A stretch of DNA of 64,000 nt from CAWDDA01 sp963813345 (lineage in GTDB: Bacteria; Acidobacteriota; Blastocatellia; RBC074), in NCBI GenBank assembly GCA_963813345.1, contig CAWEYR010000028.1, forward strand, positions 248,001 to 312,000. The letters are read 5' to 3'. Of the stretch, positions 56,931-64,000 are shown piece after piece (position 1 is the first letter of the stretch; each line of letters starts with the position of its first letter). A program made the translations under genes and the position numbers. The notes under the pieces were generated by a model. The model saw nothing but the letters and a program-made list of their open reading frames with translations. It had not been told where the DNA came from and did no database searches.

Positions 56931-57023
56931 AAGGGAGTTACCACGGAACACACGGAAAAGAGCACGGAAAACATCTAAAAGATTTCCGTGCTCTTTTCCG
57001 TGTATTCCGTGGTAACTCTTCCT
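56931..57023. repeat. Inverted repeat, family D
   Basis: AGGGAGTTACCACGGAACAC and CGGAAAAGAGCACGGAAA pair with TTTCCGTGCTCTTTTCCG and TATTCCGTGGTAACTCTTCC. It starts directly after the tRNA and ends at the pdxA stop, so it separates the two convergent units. The short region 56770-56854 also has GTGCTGAG units. Confidence 0.88.
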
Positions 57024-57029
57024 GACTCC

Positions 57030-58031
57030 CTATCTCCTCAGCTGGAACAACTCTACCGCCAGCTTAATCGCAGCGATCATGCTTGAGTGTTCGGCTGCGC
57101 CCTGCCCTGCAATGTCGAATGCCGTTCCGTGGTCTACCGACGTTCGAATGAATGGCAATCCCAGCGTAACGTTGACTGCCTGACCAAAGGACATACACTT
57201 AACGGGAATCAGCCCCTGATCGTGATAGCAGGACAGAACTATATCGAACTCTCCACGTGAAGCACGCAAGAACACGGTGTCACCGGATTCCGGTCCGCAC
57301 ACGTTGATCCCGTCCTGTTCGCGGCACGCATTGATCGCAGGAATCATTTCTGCAGCCTCTTCGATTCCAAAAAGCCCGCCTTCCGCGCCGTGAGGATTGA
57401 GTGCTGCCACAGCAATTCGTGGCTCAACAAAGCCGATTCCCCGAAGCTCGCGATCGATCAATCTGATAAGGCGCTCGAGTGCCGGCTTTTGAACATATTC
57501 CGGAACCTTTGCCAGAGGAACGTGGGACGTCAGCAACGCTACTCTCAAAGCCGGAGAGAAAAAGGTCATCGCGAACTCTTTGGTTCCAGTGAGATGCGCG
57601 AGAAACTCAGTATGACCCGGAAAGGAGTATCCAGCGAGAAACAACGCGCGCTTGTTGATTGGAGCAGTTACGATCGCGTCGATCTCTCCGGCCTGACAGA
57701 GCCTGACGCCAGCCTCGATGAACTCAGCGGCGGCGCGTCCTGCGTCTGCCTGTTCCCTTCCCATCTCAATTGAACCCGGAATATTGCGGAGGTCGAAGAT
57801 CAAAGGCTGATCAATAACTGCAGGTAGAGTGGCCGAAGCTGGTACCGAATCGAGACCCCGCGGCAGATCGAAGATGCGCGACCAGTGGGATAGATATTGG
57901 GCATCGCCAATCAGTACGGGTGAACAGCAAGAGAGTACTTCGAGGGAGTGGCAGGCCTTTAGCGAAACCTCGGGACCGATTCCGGCCGGGTCCCCTATCG
58001 TTATGCCGATCCGCGGCTTCGAGGCGCTCAT
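57030..58031 (-). CDS. pdxA: 4-Hydroxythreonine-4-phosphate dehydrogenase
   Basis: 333 residues. Acts in pyridoxal phosphate synthesis by the DXP-dependent route. RIGITIGDPAGIGPEVSLKA, TAPINKRALFLAGYSFPGHT, AALNPHGAEGGLFGIEE, YHDQGLIPVKCMSFGQAVNV and RTSVDHGTAFDIAGQGAA are family signatures, including the zinc-binding histidines. ATG follows AAGGAGG. It starts 15 bp after the Hfq-like gene's stop, so the two are co-transcribed, an unusual pairing. Confidence 0.95.
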   Translation of the reverse strand: MSASKPRIGITIGDPAGIGPEVSLKACHSLEVLSCCSPVLIGDAQYLSHWSRIFDLPRGLDSVPASATLPAVIDQPLIFDLRNIPGSIEMGREQADAGRAAAEFIEAGVRLCQAGEIDAIVTAPINKRALFLAGYSFPGHTEFLAHLTGTKEFAMTFFSPALRVALLTSHVPLAKVPEYVQKPALERLIRLIDRELRGIGFVEPRIAVAALNPHGAEGGLFGIEEAAEMIPAINACREQDGINVCGPESGDTVFLRASRGEFDIVLSCYHDQGLIPVKCMSFGQAVNVTLGLPFIRTSVDHGTAFDIAGQGAAEHSSMIAAIKLAVELFQLRR

Positions 58032-58046
58032 AGGGAGAGCCTCCTT

Positions 58047-58488
58047 CTAGTCGGACTCCGGACCGGCCTGATCCTTGTAAAGGTATTTGATATTGTGCTT
58101 CAGAATGAGAAGGTTGGGACCTTCCAGCCGGTGAAGTTTGATACTTCCCCTGTCGTACCATTCGATGGTTCCGCGCAACTCTTCGGCGTCCTGAAGGACA
58201 ATCACCATCGGCGTCTTCGAGTCCATTTGCTTTTTATAGTAAAAGGTCTCGGCATTGGTTTGCTCGGGGGGAATCTTTTTCTTCAACTGAAGGGGAAGAG
58301 GGGCCTGTTGCATTAGAAGAAGACGAAGACGAAGAAGAAGATGCCTGCTGGTGTTGTTGCTGCGCTGCTGCCTGGCGTGCCTGATGTGCTTCCTGCGCCG
58401 CCAGTCGTGCCTGCTGCGCCTGCTGCTGAAGCTGTTGCTCCCTCTCCTTGACTTCTGCGAGCGTGGTTCTGATCAACTTCCTGTTCAC
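58047..58488 (-). CDS. hfq: Divergent Hfq-like RNA chaperone with Gln/Ser-rich N-terminal extension, one frameshift
   Basis: About 147 residues if the frame is repaired. The reading begins at GTG 58488 (NRKLIRTTLAEVKEREQQLQ, then a Gln/Ala-rich coil and an eight- or nine-Ser run). The six G at 58266-58271 break the frame; reading five gives KDSPEQTNAETFYYKKQMDS. The Sm fold follows: TPMVIVLQDAEELRGTIEWY (Sm1) and NLLILKHNIKYLYKD (Sm2, with the KH of Hfq). A ribosome site AGGAGA precedes the GTG. If unrepaired, a shorter ORF starts at 58313. It would bind small RNAs and mRNA; the extension is a known acidobacterial feature from memory, not verified here. Confidence 0.78.
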
Positions 58489-58844
58489 CGTTTAATCTCC
58501 TAGGTTCACGAGAACACGCTGATGGGGCTGACTCTGCCGGTGCTGGTACGGATCGAAATGTCCTTAGATTCGCCTGTTGGGCTTTCGCCCCTCAATTCTC
58601 CGAGGAGGTTCAAATCACCGCTCCGTCGATGGCGTGCGCCGGCTCGGCTATGGAGTTGGCACTCGAGAACGCACCTGATCAGCAAAGGCTCAGTAAAATG
58701 GAACTACTCCACGAGAGATCAACGGAGGAGAATGCAGGAGTACGCAGGCATTTCGGCCCGACCGCTCACGCGATCAACACTCTGTCCTGATGCTCATCGA
58801 TGAGCTAATCCTACTCCAACAAATGGAAGGGTGCAAGAGGAAGA
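58489..58844. other. Gene-poor leader upstream of hfq
   Basis: No gene on either strand. On the minus strand it would form the long untranslated leader of hfq. A small stem GGGC-TTTC-GCCC lies near 58580. No riboswitch or RNA family was recognised. Confidence 0.4.
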
Positions 58845-59029
58845 AGTGCTGAGTGCTGGGTGAGGAAGAAGGTGCTGAGTGCTGGGTGCTGAGTGCTGAG
58901 TATGGAGTTCAAGCTTCAGCTTGCGCTTTCATCGCATCGGCTAAGCGCAAGCTAAAGCTTGAACTCCATACTCAGCACTCAGCACTCAGCACTCAGTTCT
59001 TCCTCACCCAGCACTCAGCACCTTCTTTT
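58845..59029. repeat. Long imperfect inverted repeat, GTGCTGAG array plus family A
   Basis: GTGCTGAGTGCTGGGTGAGG, further GTGCTGAG units, then GGAGTTCAAGCTTCAGCTTG form the left arm; GCAAGCTAAAGCTTGAACTC, tandem CAGCACTCAGCACTCAGCAC, and CTCACCCAGCACTCAGCACC form the right arm, about 80 bp each. Ends two bases before the ftsZ stop. Confidence 0.88.
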
Positions 59030-59031
59030 TG

Positions 59032-60162
59032 TCAATCCACCTTTTTTCTAATGAACGTCGGGACGTCGAGGTCCCCGCTCGCTCGGATCGTCGGCGCGGT
59101 CACGCCGTTTCCGGGACGGACGGATTGCGACGACATTGAGCTGCGGGCACTGTAGCTTTGAAGCTCGCGAGGCTCAGGCTTTCCGAATCCCGTTGCAATC
59201 ACGGTCACCTTCATCTCGTTCTGCAATCTCTCATCGAGAACCATGCCAAAAATGATATGAGCATCGGGATCAGTCGCGCTATGAATCAGACCCATTGCAT
59301 CATCCACTTCGTGCAAACCGAGATCGGTTCCACCCGTGATATTGACGAGTACGCCTTTGGCACCTTCAATTGAGGTCTCTTCGAGCAGCGGACTCGAGAT
59401 TGCTCTTGTCGTCGCCTCGATCGCCCGGCTCTCCCCAGCAGCCATTCCCGTGCCCATCAACGCCATGCCCATGTTCTTCATAATGGTCTTCACATCGGCA
59501 AAATCGACGTTGATGTACCCGCACGTATTTATCAGGTCAGAGATACCCTGAACGGCCTGGCGCAGGACATCGTCCGCCTGCTGGAACGCCTGTGCGAGCG
59601 TTGCGCCTCGTTCGACAGTGGTCGTCAATCGCTCGTTCGGGATTGTGATCAGCGTGTCGACGGCGGTGCGCAACTCGTCGAGACCGAGCTCGGCTTGTCG
59701 CATCCGCATGCGTCCTTCAAACGGGAAAGGCTTTGTGACGACCGCAACCGTCAGTGCCTCGAGCTCGGAGGCGAGTGAAGCAATGATCGGAGCAGCACCC
59801 GTTCCGGTACCGCCGCCCAAGCCTGCGGTCACGAAAACCATGTCGGCGCCCTCAAGCGCTTCCAGAATCTTCTGAGTGTCTTCGAGAGCTGCCTCTTTCC
59901 CTTCCTCGGGGTTCGCTCCAGCTCCCAATCCCTTCGTGCGCTTGGCTCCAATTTGAAGTTTCACGGGCGCCAATGATCGTTTGAGTGCCTGCATATCGGT
60001 ATTAGCTACTAGGAACTCAACTCCGGAAATTCCGGCCGAGATCATATGATTTACTGCGTTTCCGCCGCCCCCGCCAACACCAATAACCTTGATCCGAGCA
60101 CCCGTCTTGGGGATGTCCTCTTCAAGTATCAGCAGTCTTTCTTTGACTTCGTGTAGTGACAT
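59032..60162 (-). CDS. ftsZ: Cell division protein FtsZ
   Basis: 376 residues. Tubulin-like GTPase that forms the division ring. RIKVIGVGGGGGNAVNHMIS, the G-box GLGGGTGTGAAPIIASLASE, VVTKPFPFEGRMRMRQAELG and NINV-like NTCGYINVDFADVKTIMKNM are diagnostic. A short C-terminal tail (PTFIRKKVD) is the usual FtsA-binding peptide. ATG at 60162 follows AGGAGA; the longer in-frame reading to 60399 is not supported. Downstream of ftsA, separated by 375 bp that include a family E repeat, so it may have its own promoter. Confidence 0.97.
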   Translation of the reverse strand: MSLHEVKERLLILEEDIPKTGARIKVIGVGGGGGNAVNHMISAGISGVEFLVANTDMQALKRSLAPVKLQIGAKRTKGLGAGANPEEGKEAALEDTQKILEALEGADMVFVTAGLGGGTGTGAAPIIASLASELEALTVAVVTKPFPFEGRMRMRQAELGLDELRTAVDTLITIPNERLTTTVERGATLAQAFQQADDVLRQAVQGISDLINTCGYINVDFADVKTIMKNMGMALMGTGMAAGESRAIEATTRAISSPLLEETSIEGAKGVLVNITGGTDLGLHEVDDAMGLIHSATDPDAHIIFGMVLDERLQNEMKVTVIATGFGKPEPRELQSYSARSSMSSQSVRPGNGVTAPTIRASGDLDVPTFIRKKVD

Positions 60163-60436
60163 TACATGTCTCCTGCGTTCGTTACGACATTCGAACTCCC
60201 CTGATCCTCGCGCCCCTTCGGCCATCAGGGCTTCGGGTACGGGCGCGCATCTTGTTCGTCGCACGCGCACGGACGCCGAAAGTAGGGGGACAACTATTCG
60301 ACTGAAGACAGTCGCAAAATGGCTAGCGTCGCTGTCCGCTTCCAGCATCTGGTAGCTGCGGGGCGATTCTAGCACAAGATCTAGAATTGCAAGCACCAAT
60401 TTGGGGCATGCAACCCCAAGATTTGCCTTTTTGCAT

Positions 60437-60526
60437 CTTGAGATTTGTCATTTGTCCGCCATCGATATCACGGCAGCGCAAAGACACAATGACAAATCTC
60501 AAATCTCAAATCTCAAATCTCAAATA
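60437..60526. repeat. Inverted repeat, family E, in the ftsA-ftsZ gap
   Basis: TTGAGATTTGTCATTTGTC and GACAAATCTCAAATCTCAAA enclose about 45 bases; the right side has four tandem AAATCTC units. It resembles 16827-17000. It ends close to the ftsA stop, within a gap of 375 bp before the ftsZ start, so it could terminate or weaken ftsA transcription. Confidence 0.8.
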
Positions 60527-60537
60527 AGTCTTTTCCT

Positions 60538-61785
60538 CTAACCAATCCCAAACAACGCTTTGATCCTTTCTCCCACCGTACCGTTACTGGCACTCTTCGT
60601 CGGAAATCGACTCGGTCCAGCGCCTCCCTGGGCGACGCGCATACCGTGGAGCACGAGCCCCACCGCAGTTGCGTATCCCGGGTGAACAAGATCGTCGCCA
60701 ATGCCTTCGACCTCCTCCGGCACACCCATACGCACCGGAGCATCGAAGACCTGTTCAGCAACCTCCGATAGCCCGCTAAGCAGCGCCCCGCCCCCGGTGA
60801 GCACAATCCCGCTCGATAGCTGGCGCTCAAAACCCGCGACGCGAATGCCTTCGTGAACGTGAGACAGAATCTCCTCGGCGCGCGGCTCGACAATGTCGCA
60901 CAACAACTGGCGCGTCACGGTCCGTGGCTCGCGTCCACCAACGCTTGGGACTTCGATAAACTCGTTCGCGAAGTCGGGAGTCAGCCGGGGCCGGTAGGCA
61001 CAGCCGTTCTCGCGTTTGATTCTTTCAGCCTCCGGAATCGGCGTCCTTAACCCGAATGCGATGTCGTTTGTGAAGTGGCTCCCTCCGAGAGCAAACACTT
61101 CGGTGTGCCAGACCGCGCCGCGCAGGTAGATCGCAAGGCTTGTCGTTTCGCCGCCGATATTGACGACAGCTGAACCGTACTCGCGGTCATCGTGTGTCAA
61201 TACGGCTTCCGCCGAGGCGAGTTGGCCAATCGTCACGTCGGCCACGTGAAACCCTGCGCGATTGACGCAGGTCACAATGTTCTGCTTGGCGGCAATCGGA
61301 CTCGTAACGATATGGACTGAGACAGCGAGCCGCGATCCGAGCATTCCGAGCGGATCATCGATACTGTCCTGATCATCTACGATGTATTCCTGCGGAAGCA
61401 CATCCGCAATCTCTCTGCCTGCAGGTATAGGAACCGCGCATGCGGTTTCGACTACCCGCTTGATGTCTTCACGCAGAATCTCGCGCTGCCGGCCCGGAAC
61501 AGCGATCATACCTTCACTGTTGAGCCCTTTGATCTGCGTGCCCCCCAGAGCTACACAGACCTCAGTCACCGTCACTCCGGCCATTCGTTCGGCGGCCTCA
61601 ACTGCCCGCTTGATCGATTCCACGGCCAGATCCGGCTTGCTGATGACACCCTTGCGGAGTCCGCGCGACTCTGCCTCCCCGATTCCCACGACTTCAAACT
61701 GGCCTTCGGTCGCTTCTGCAATGACCACCCTGACGCTGGTCGTACCGACATCCAGTCCCACGATAGTTGACGGCTGCTTCGGCAT
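60538..61785 (-). CDS. ftsA: Cell division protein FtsA
   Basis: 415 residues. Actin-like protein tethering FtsZ to the membrane. STIVGLDVGTTSVRVVIAEA is the first phosphate-binding motif; SAVVNIGGETTSLAIYLRGA and SSGIVLTGGGALLSGLSEVA are the other ASKHA nucleotide motifs. The C-terminus GTVGERIKALFGIG is an amphipathic membrane-binding helix. It starts 4 bp after ftsQ, so the two share a transcript. Confidence 0.96.
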   Translation of the reverse strand: MPKQPSTIVGLDVGTTSVRVVIAEATEGQFEVVGIGEAESRGLRKGVISKPDLAVESIKRAVEAAERMAGVTVTEVCVALGGTQIKGLNSEGMIAVPGRQREILREDIKRVVETACAVPIPAGREIADVLPQEYIVDDQDSIDDPLGMLGSRLAVSVHIVTSPIAAKQNIVTCVNRAGFHVADVTIGQLASAEAVLTHDDREYGSAVVNIGGETTSLAIYLRGAVWHTEVFALGGSHFTNDIAFGLRTPIPEAERIKRENGCAYRPRLTPDFANEFIEVPSVGGREPRTVTRQLLCDIVEPRAEEILSHVHEGIRVAGFERQLSSGIVLTGGGALLSGLSEVAEQVFDAPVRMGVPEEVEGIGDDLVHPGYATAVGLVLHGMRVAQGGAGPSRFPTKSASNGTVGERIKALFGIG

Positions 61786-61789
61786 TCAT

Positions 61790-63004
61790 TCACCCTTTCA
61801 TCGGTTTGGATTCTTTCGGATCATTCGACTCATTCGACTCTTTCAACTCTTTCAACTCTTTCGACTTGTCTTTCGACTTGTTCGATTTGTCAGATTTGTC
61901 AGATTTGTGAGGTTTCTTCGAATCGTTCGGATTGTTCGAATCGTTCGAATCTTTCGCGCTGTCCGCACTACTCGAATTAGCTGCCCGGTTCTCCGCACTC
62001 GGTTTTCCAAGACCGATCACCACTCTGTTCGGAGATCGCGTATTGATATAAGTCACCCCAGCGCTACCAAGCAGTCGCGCGGCATCAGTAACGCGGAAAA
62101 GTTCGAGCGCCTCCAGGTCTTTGCGATCGATCGCATCAAGAACCTGTAGCGCGGTGTCGACTTGTCTTCGATAGTCGCCGAGACTTGCAACCACCTTGAC
62201 CCGCCGACGAGCGAGTTGGAGATGTACTCCATCTAAATCATCGAAATGAACCTCATCGATTCGATCGATCAGTGCGCTGTCAGCCTGCGACTCATTGCCA
62301 ACGCCCAGCTCGCCGACCAGAGTCTGGTATGCAAGAAGCCGCTGCTGATTCGCTTCGCGGTTTTCACCAGGACTCTTCTCCGGACCTTCGCGCAATCCGC
62401 TGAGCAGAGGGAGCTCCTGTTTATCGTTCGCATCGCCCTTGAAAGTGCCCTGCTCATCAAGGATCACGCCGTCCCGGTCCACCCAGACAAGGACCCCATT
62501 CGAGAGTCTCGCGAGCACGTATGGCTCACGCTCGGTGATCGTGACCTTCAGAGTATCGGGAAGTACACGGACAACTTCGGCGTCACGGACCCACGGATGC
62601 TGTCTGAGCTTTTCGCGGAGCTGTTCAAGGTTGGTTGACCAGAGACCCTGTTCGGTATTTTTATGAAGCGCGTTGATCAGCTCATCTCGCGGCGCGCGAA
62701 TATCACCCCGGAGTTCGACGTTTCTCAACGCGAAGAAATCTGAAGTCGCGAAGACGCGATACGTGTAGAAAACTCCGCCCACAATCGCAATCGCAAAGGT
62801 GAATGCCAGACCAGCCCGGGCATACTTCAGCGCCTGGCCGATCTGCGCTCGCAGCTGCTCTTGTTTTGCGGCCCGGCGGCTCCCCATTCCGTTTGAGCGT
62901 ACTGTCGGGCGCGCTGGAGCTACGCGACGATGTCGAACCGCGAGATCACTTGCAGTGTGCGCTTTACGTCCCGTCAATGGCCTTCCGCTGCCTTGCTGAG
63001 CCAC
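61790..63004 (-). CDS. ftsQ: Cell division protein FtsQ with long low-complexity C-terminus
   Basis: 404 residues. A basic cytoplasmic part, one membrane helix (YARAGLAFTFAIAIVGGVFY), a POTRA domain (FFALRNVELRGDIRAPRDEL, then QHPWVRDAEVVRVLPDTLKV) and the FtsQ domain (GVLVWVDRDGVILDEQGTF). GTG start at 63004 with AAGGAG upstream. The last 65 residues are a Ser/Asn/Lys/Asp-rich tail with repeated KSDKSDKSNKSKDKSKELKE, encoded by near-repeated DNA; ordinary FtsQ lacks this. Gene follows murC by 3 bp. Confidence 0.93.
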   Translation of the reverse strand: MAQQGSGRPLTGRKAHTASDLAVRHRRVAPARPTVRSNGMGSRRAAKQEQLRAQIGQALKYARAGLAFTFAIAIVGGVFYTYRVFATSDFFALRNVELRGDIRAPRDELINALHKNTEQGLWSTNLEQLREKLRQHPWVRDAEVVRVLPDTLKVTITEREPYVLARLSNGVLVWVDRDGVILDEQGTFKGDANDKQELPLLSGLREGPEKSPGENREANQQRLLAYQTLVGELGVGNESQADSALIDRIDEVHFDDLDGVHLQLARRRVKVVASLGDYRRQVDTALQVLDAIDRKDLEALELFRVTDAARLLGSAGVTYINTRSPNRVVIGLGKPSAENRAANSSSADSAKDSNDSNNPNDSKKPHKSDKSDKSNKSKDKSKELKELKESNESNDPKESKPMKG

Positions 63005-63007
63005 TAA

Positions 63008-64000
63008 TTACTCCTTTTCGTTGCTCGTATTCTCAAGAAATGCTTCGCCAGCGCGCTGGACGTTGCCTGCGCCTAATGTGAGGACGAGATCGCCCGGCTG
63101 TGCATACTCTGCTATCGCCGAAGCTCCATTCTCGACGCCCCCGATGTAATGCACATTGCGGTGTCCAAATCTCTCGATCTCCTCGACAAGTGACTTGGAA
63201 GTAACACCCTCGATGCTGTCCTCACTTGCGGCATAAATGTCACAGATGAGCACCACGTCAGCGTCGTAGAAGCATCGCGCAAAATCGCTGAACAACTTCT
63301 GCGTGCGTGTGTAGCGATGCGGTTGAAAGAGGACTACAAGTCTGCGACCGCACGGTTTTGCTGCCGCAAGCGTGGCTCGAATCTCTGTCGGATGATGGCC
63401 ATAGTCATCAACCACCAGGATTGATTCGGGATCGCTGCCGATCTCTCCCTTGATCTGAAATCGTCGTTCGGTACCACGGAATGATTCGAGACCATCCGCA
63501 ATCACGCTAAAGTCGATCTCGAGATCGAGCCCGACCGCAACCGCAGCGAGCGCGTTTCCGACGTTGTGCTCACCAGGAACGTTCAGTCGTATCCGTCCAA
63601 GCTCCTCCTGCCGGCGGCGGACCATAAACTCCGATCCGAAAGAATCGCGAAAGATCGTTACGTCAACTGCCGAAATCTCAGCCTGCGAGCGGAGACCATA
63701 GGTCACGATGCGCCTCGTGATCTGCGGAATAATCACCTGGATGTTTGGGTCATCGAGACAGATGACAACCACGCCGTAGAAAGGAACTTTGTTTACGAAC
63801 TGGACAAAACAGTCACGGATGTCTTCGATGTCTTCGTAATGATCAAGGTGTTCGAGATCGATGTTGGTCACCACAGCAAGCGTTGGTGAGAGCTTGAGAA
63901 AGCTTTTGTCGCTTTCATCCGCTTCAACCACCATGAAGTCGCCTCGCCCGAGTCTCGCGTTCGTACCCATCGCGTTTACACGGCCACCCACGACCATGGT
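63008..64000 (-). CDS. murC: UDP-N-acetylmuramate-L-alanine ligase, 5' part beyond the window
   Basis: At least 330 residues visible; adds L-Ala to UDP-MurNAc in peptidoglycan synthesis. The Mur central domain signature VVEADESDKSFLKLSPTLAV, then TNIDLEHLDHYEDIEDIRD, the C-terminal fold VPGEHNVGNALAAVAVGLDL and VDDYGHHPTEIRATLAAAK are typical MurC. The start lies right of the window edge. murB and ddl, usually between murC and ftsQ, are absent here. Confidence 0.95.
   Translation of the reverse strand, partial: TMVVGGRVNAMGTNARLGRGDFMVVEADESDKSFLKLSPTLAVVTNIDLEHLDHYEDIEDIRDCFVQFVNKVPFYGVVVICLDDPNIQVIIPQITRRIVTYGLRSQAEISAVDVTIFRDSFGSEFMVRRRQEELGRIRLNVPGEHNVGNALAAVAVGLDLEIDFSVIADGLESFRGTERRFQIKGEIGSDPESILVVDDYGHHPTEIRATLAAAKPCGRRLVVLFQPHRYTRTQKLFSDFARCFYDADVVLICDIYAASEDSIEGVTSKSLVEEIERFGHRNVHYIGGVENGASAIAEYAQPGDLVLTLGAGNVQRAGEAFLENTSNEKE

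Noticed and set aside
58489..58844. 6S RNA or riboswitch upstream of hfq
   Set aside because: A small stem is visible but no consensus of a known RNA class could be matched.
60163..60399. Longer FtsZ start
   Set aside because: The upstream stretch has no FtsZ similarity and the ATG at 60162 has a good ribosome site.

Overview
The window looks like a chromosomal segment of an Acidobacteriota bacterium, most likely Blastocatellia-like (moderate confidence). The pointers are a very long Oar-type TonB-dependent receptor with an N-terminal carboxypeptidase-regulatory domain, an 800-residue FtsX/MacB permease, a divergent Hfq with a Gln/Ser-rich N-terminal extension, a PP2C/GAF phosphatase, and many dispersed intergenic hairpins. 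No phage, insertion sequence, CRISPR array or replication origin was recognised.

Layout. 0-3.8 kb (minus): a secreted amidohydrolase, a MatC/SLC13-like permease and an MBL-fold hydrolase, all broken by single-base frameshifts. 4-8 kb: an Oar-like receptor. 8.4-16.8 kb: an Lrp regulator and a secreted esterase diverge from a tightly coupled Phe/Tyr catabolic operon (aminotransferase, phhA, hppD, hmgA, an uncharacterised gene, fahA). The uncharacterised gene sits where maleylacetoacetate isomerase is expected. 17-31 kb: UbiD-type decarboxylase, MobA-like nucleotidyltransferase, YhaM-like nuclease, two SurA/PpiC proteins, mfd, and on the other strand a CoA-transferase, an ABC permease and a DinB protein. 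31-34.3 kb: CAP-domain protein, Tat-exported sugar isomerase-like protein, a methyltransferase remnant and a STAS protein. 34.9-42.5 kb: a fermentative module, L-serine dehydratase (with a Tat/lipoprotein-type N-terminus), MFS transporter, acetate kinase, pyruvate formate-lyase and its activase; together these would turn serine into formate, acetate and ATP, but no phosphotransacetylase is present. 42.7-46.8 kb: P1 peptidase, DUF444 protein, and two tandem microcompartment vertex (EutN/CcmL) genes coupled to a small Cys-rich protein. 46.8-58.5 kb: PP2C phosphatase, tRNA-Ala, M50-CBS protease, hydrolase, alcohol dehydrogenase, BNR propeller, Agl23-type membrane protein, patatin, tRNA-Arg, pdxA, hfq. 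59-64 kb: murC-ftsQ-ftsA-ftsZ on the minus strand.

Two features cut across the whole window. First, at least seventeen gaps, mostly just after a gene's 3' end, carry inverted repeats drawn from about five sequence families; several arms of 24-55 bp are perfect, and two families show paired substitutions that keep the stem. Second, about fifteen single-base frameshifts break otherwise intact genes, several in short homopolymers and some in important genes (hfq, ackA). This pattern fits residual sequencing indels at least as well as true pseudogenes.
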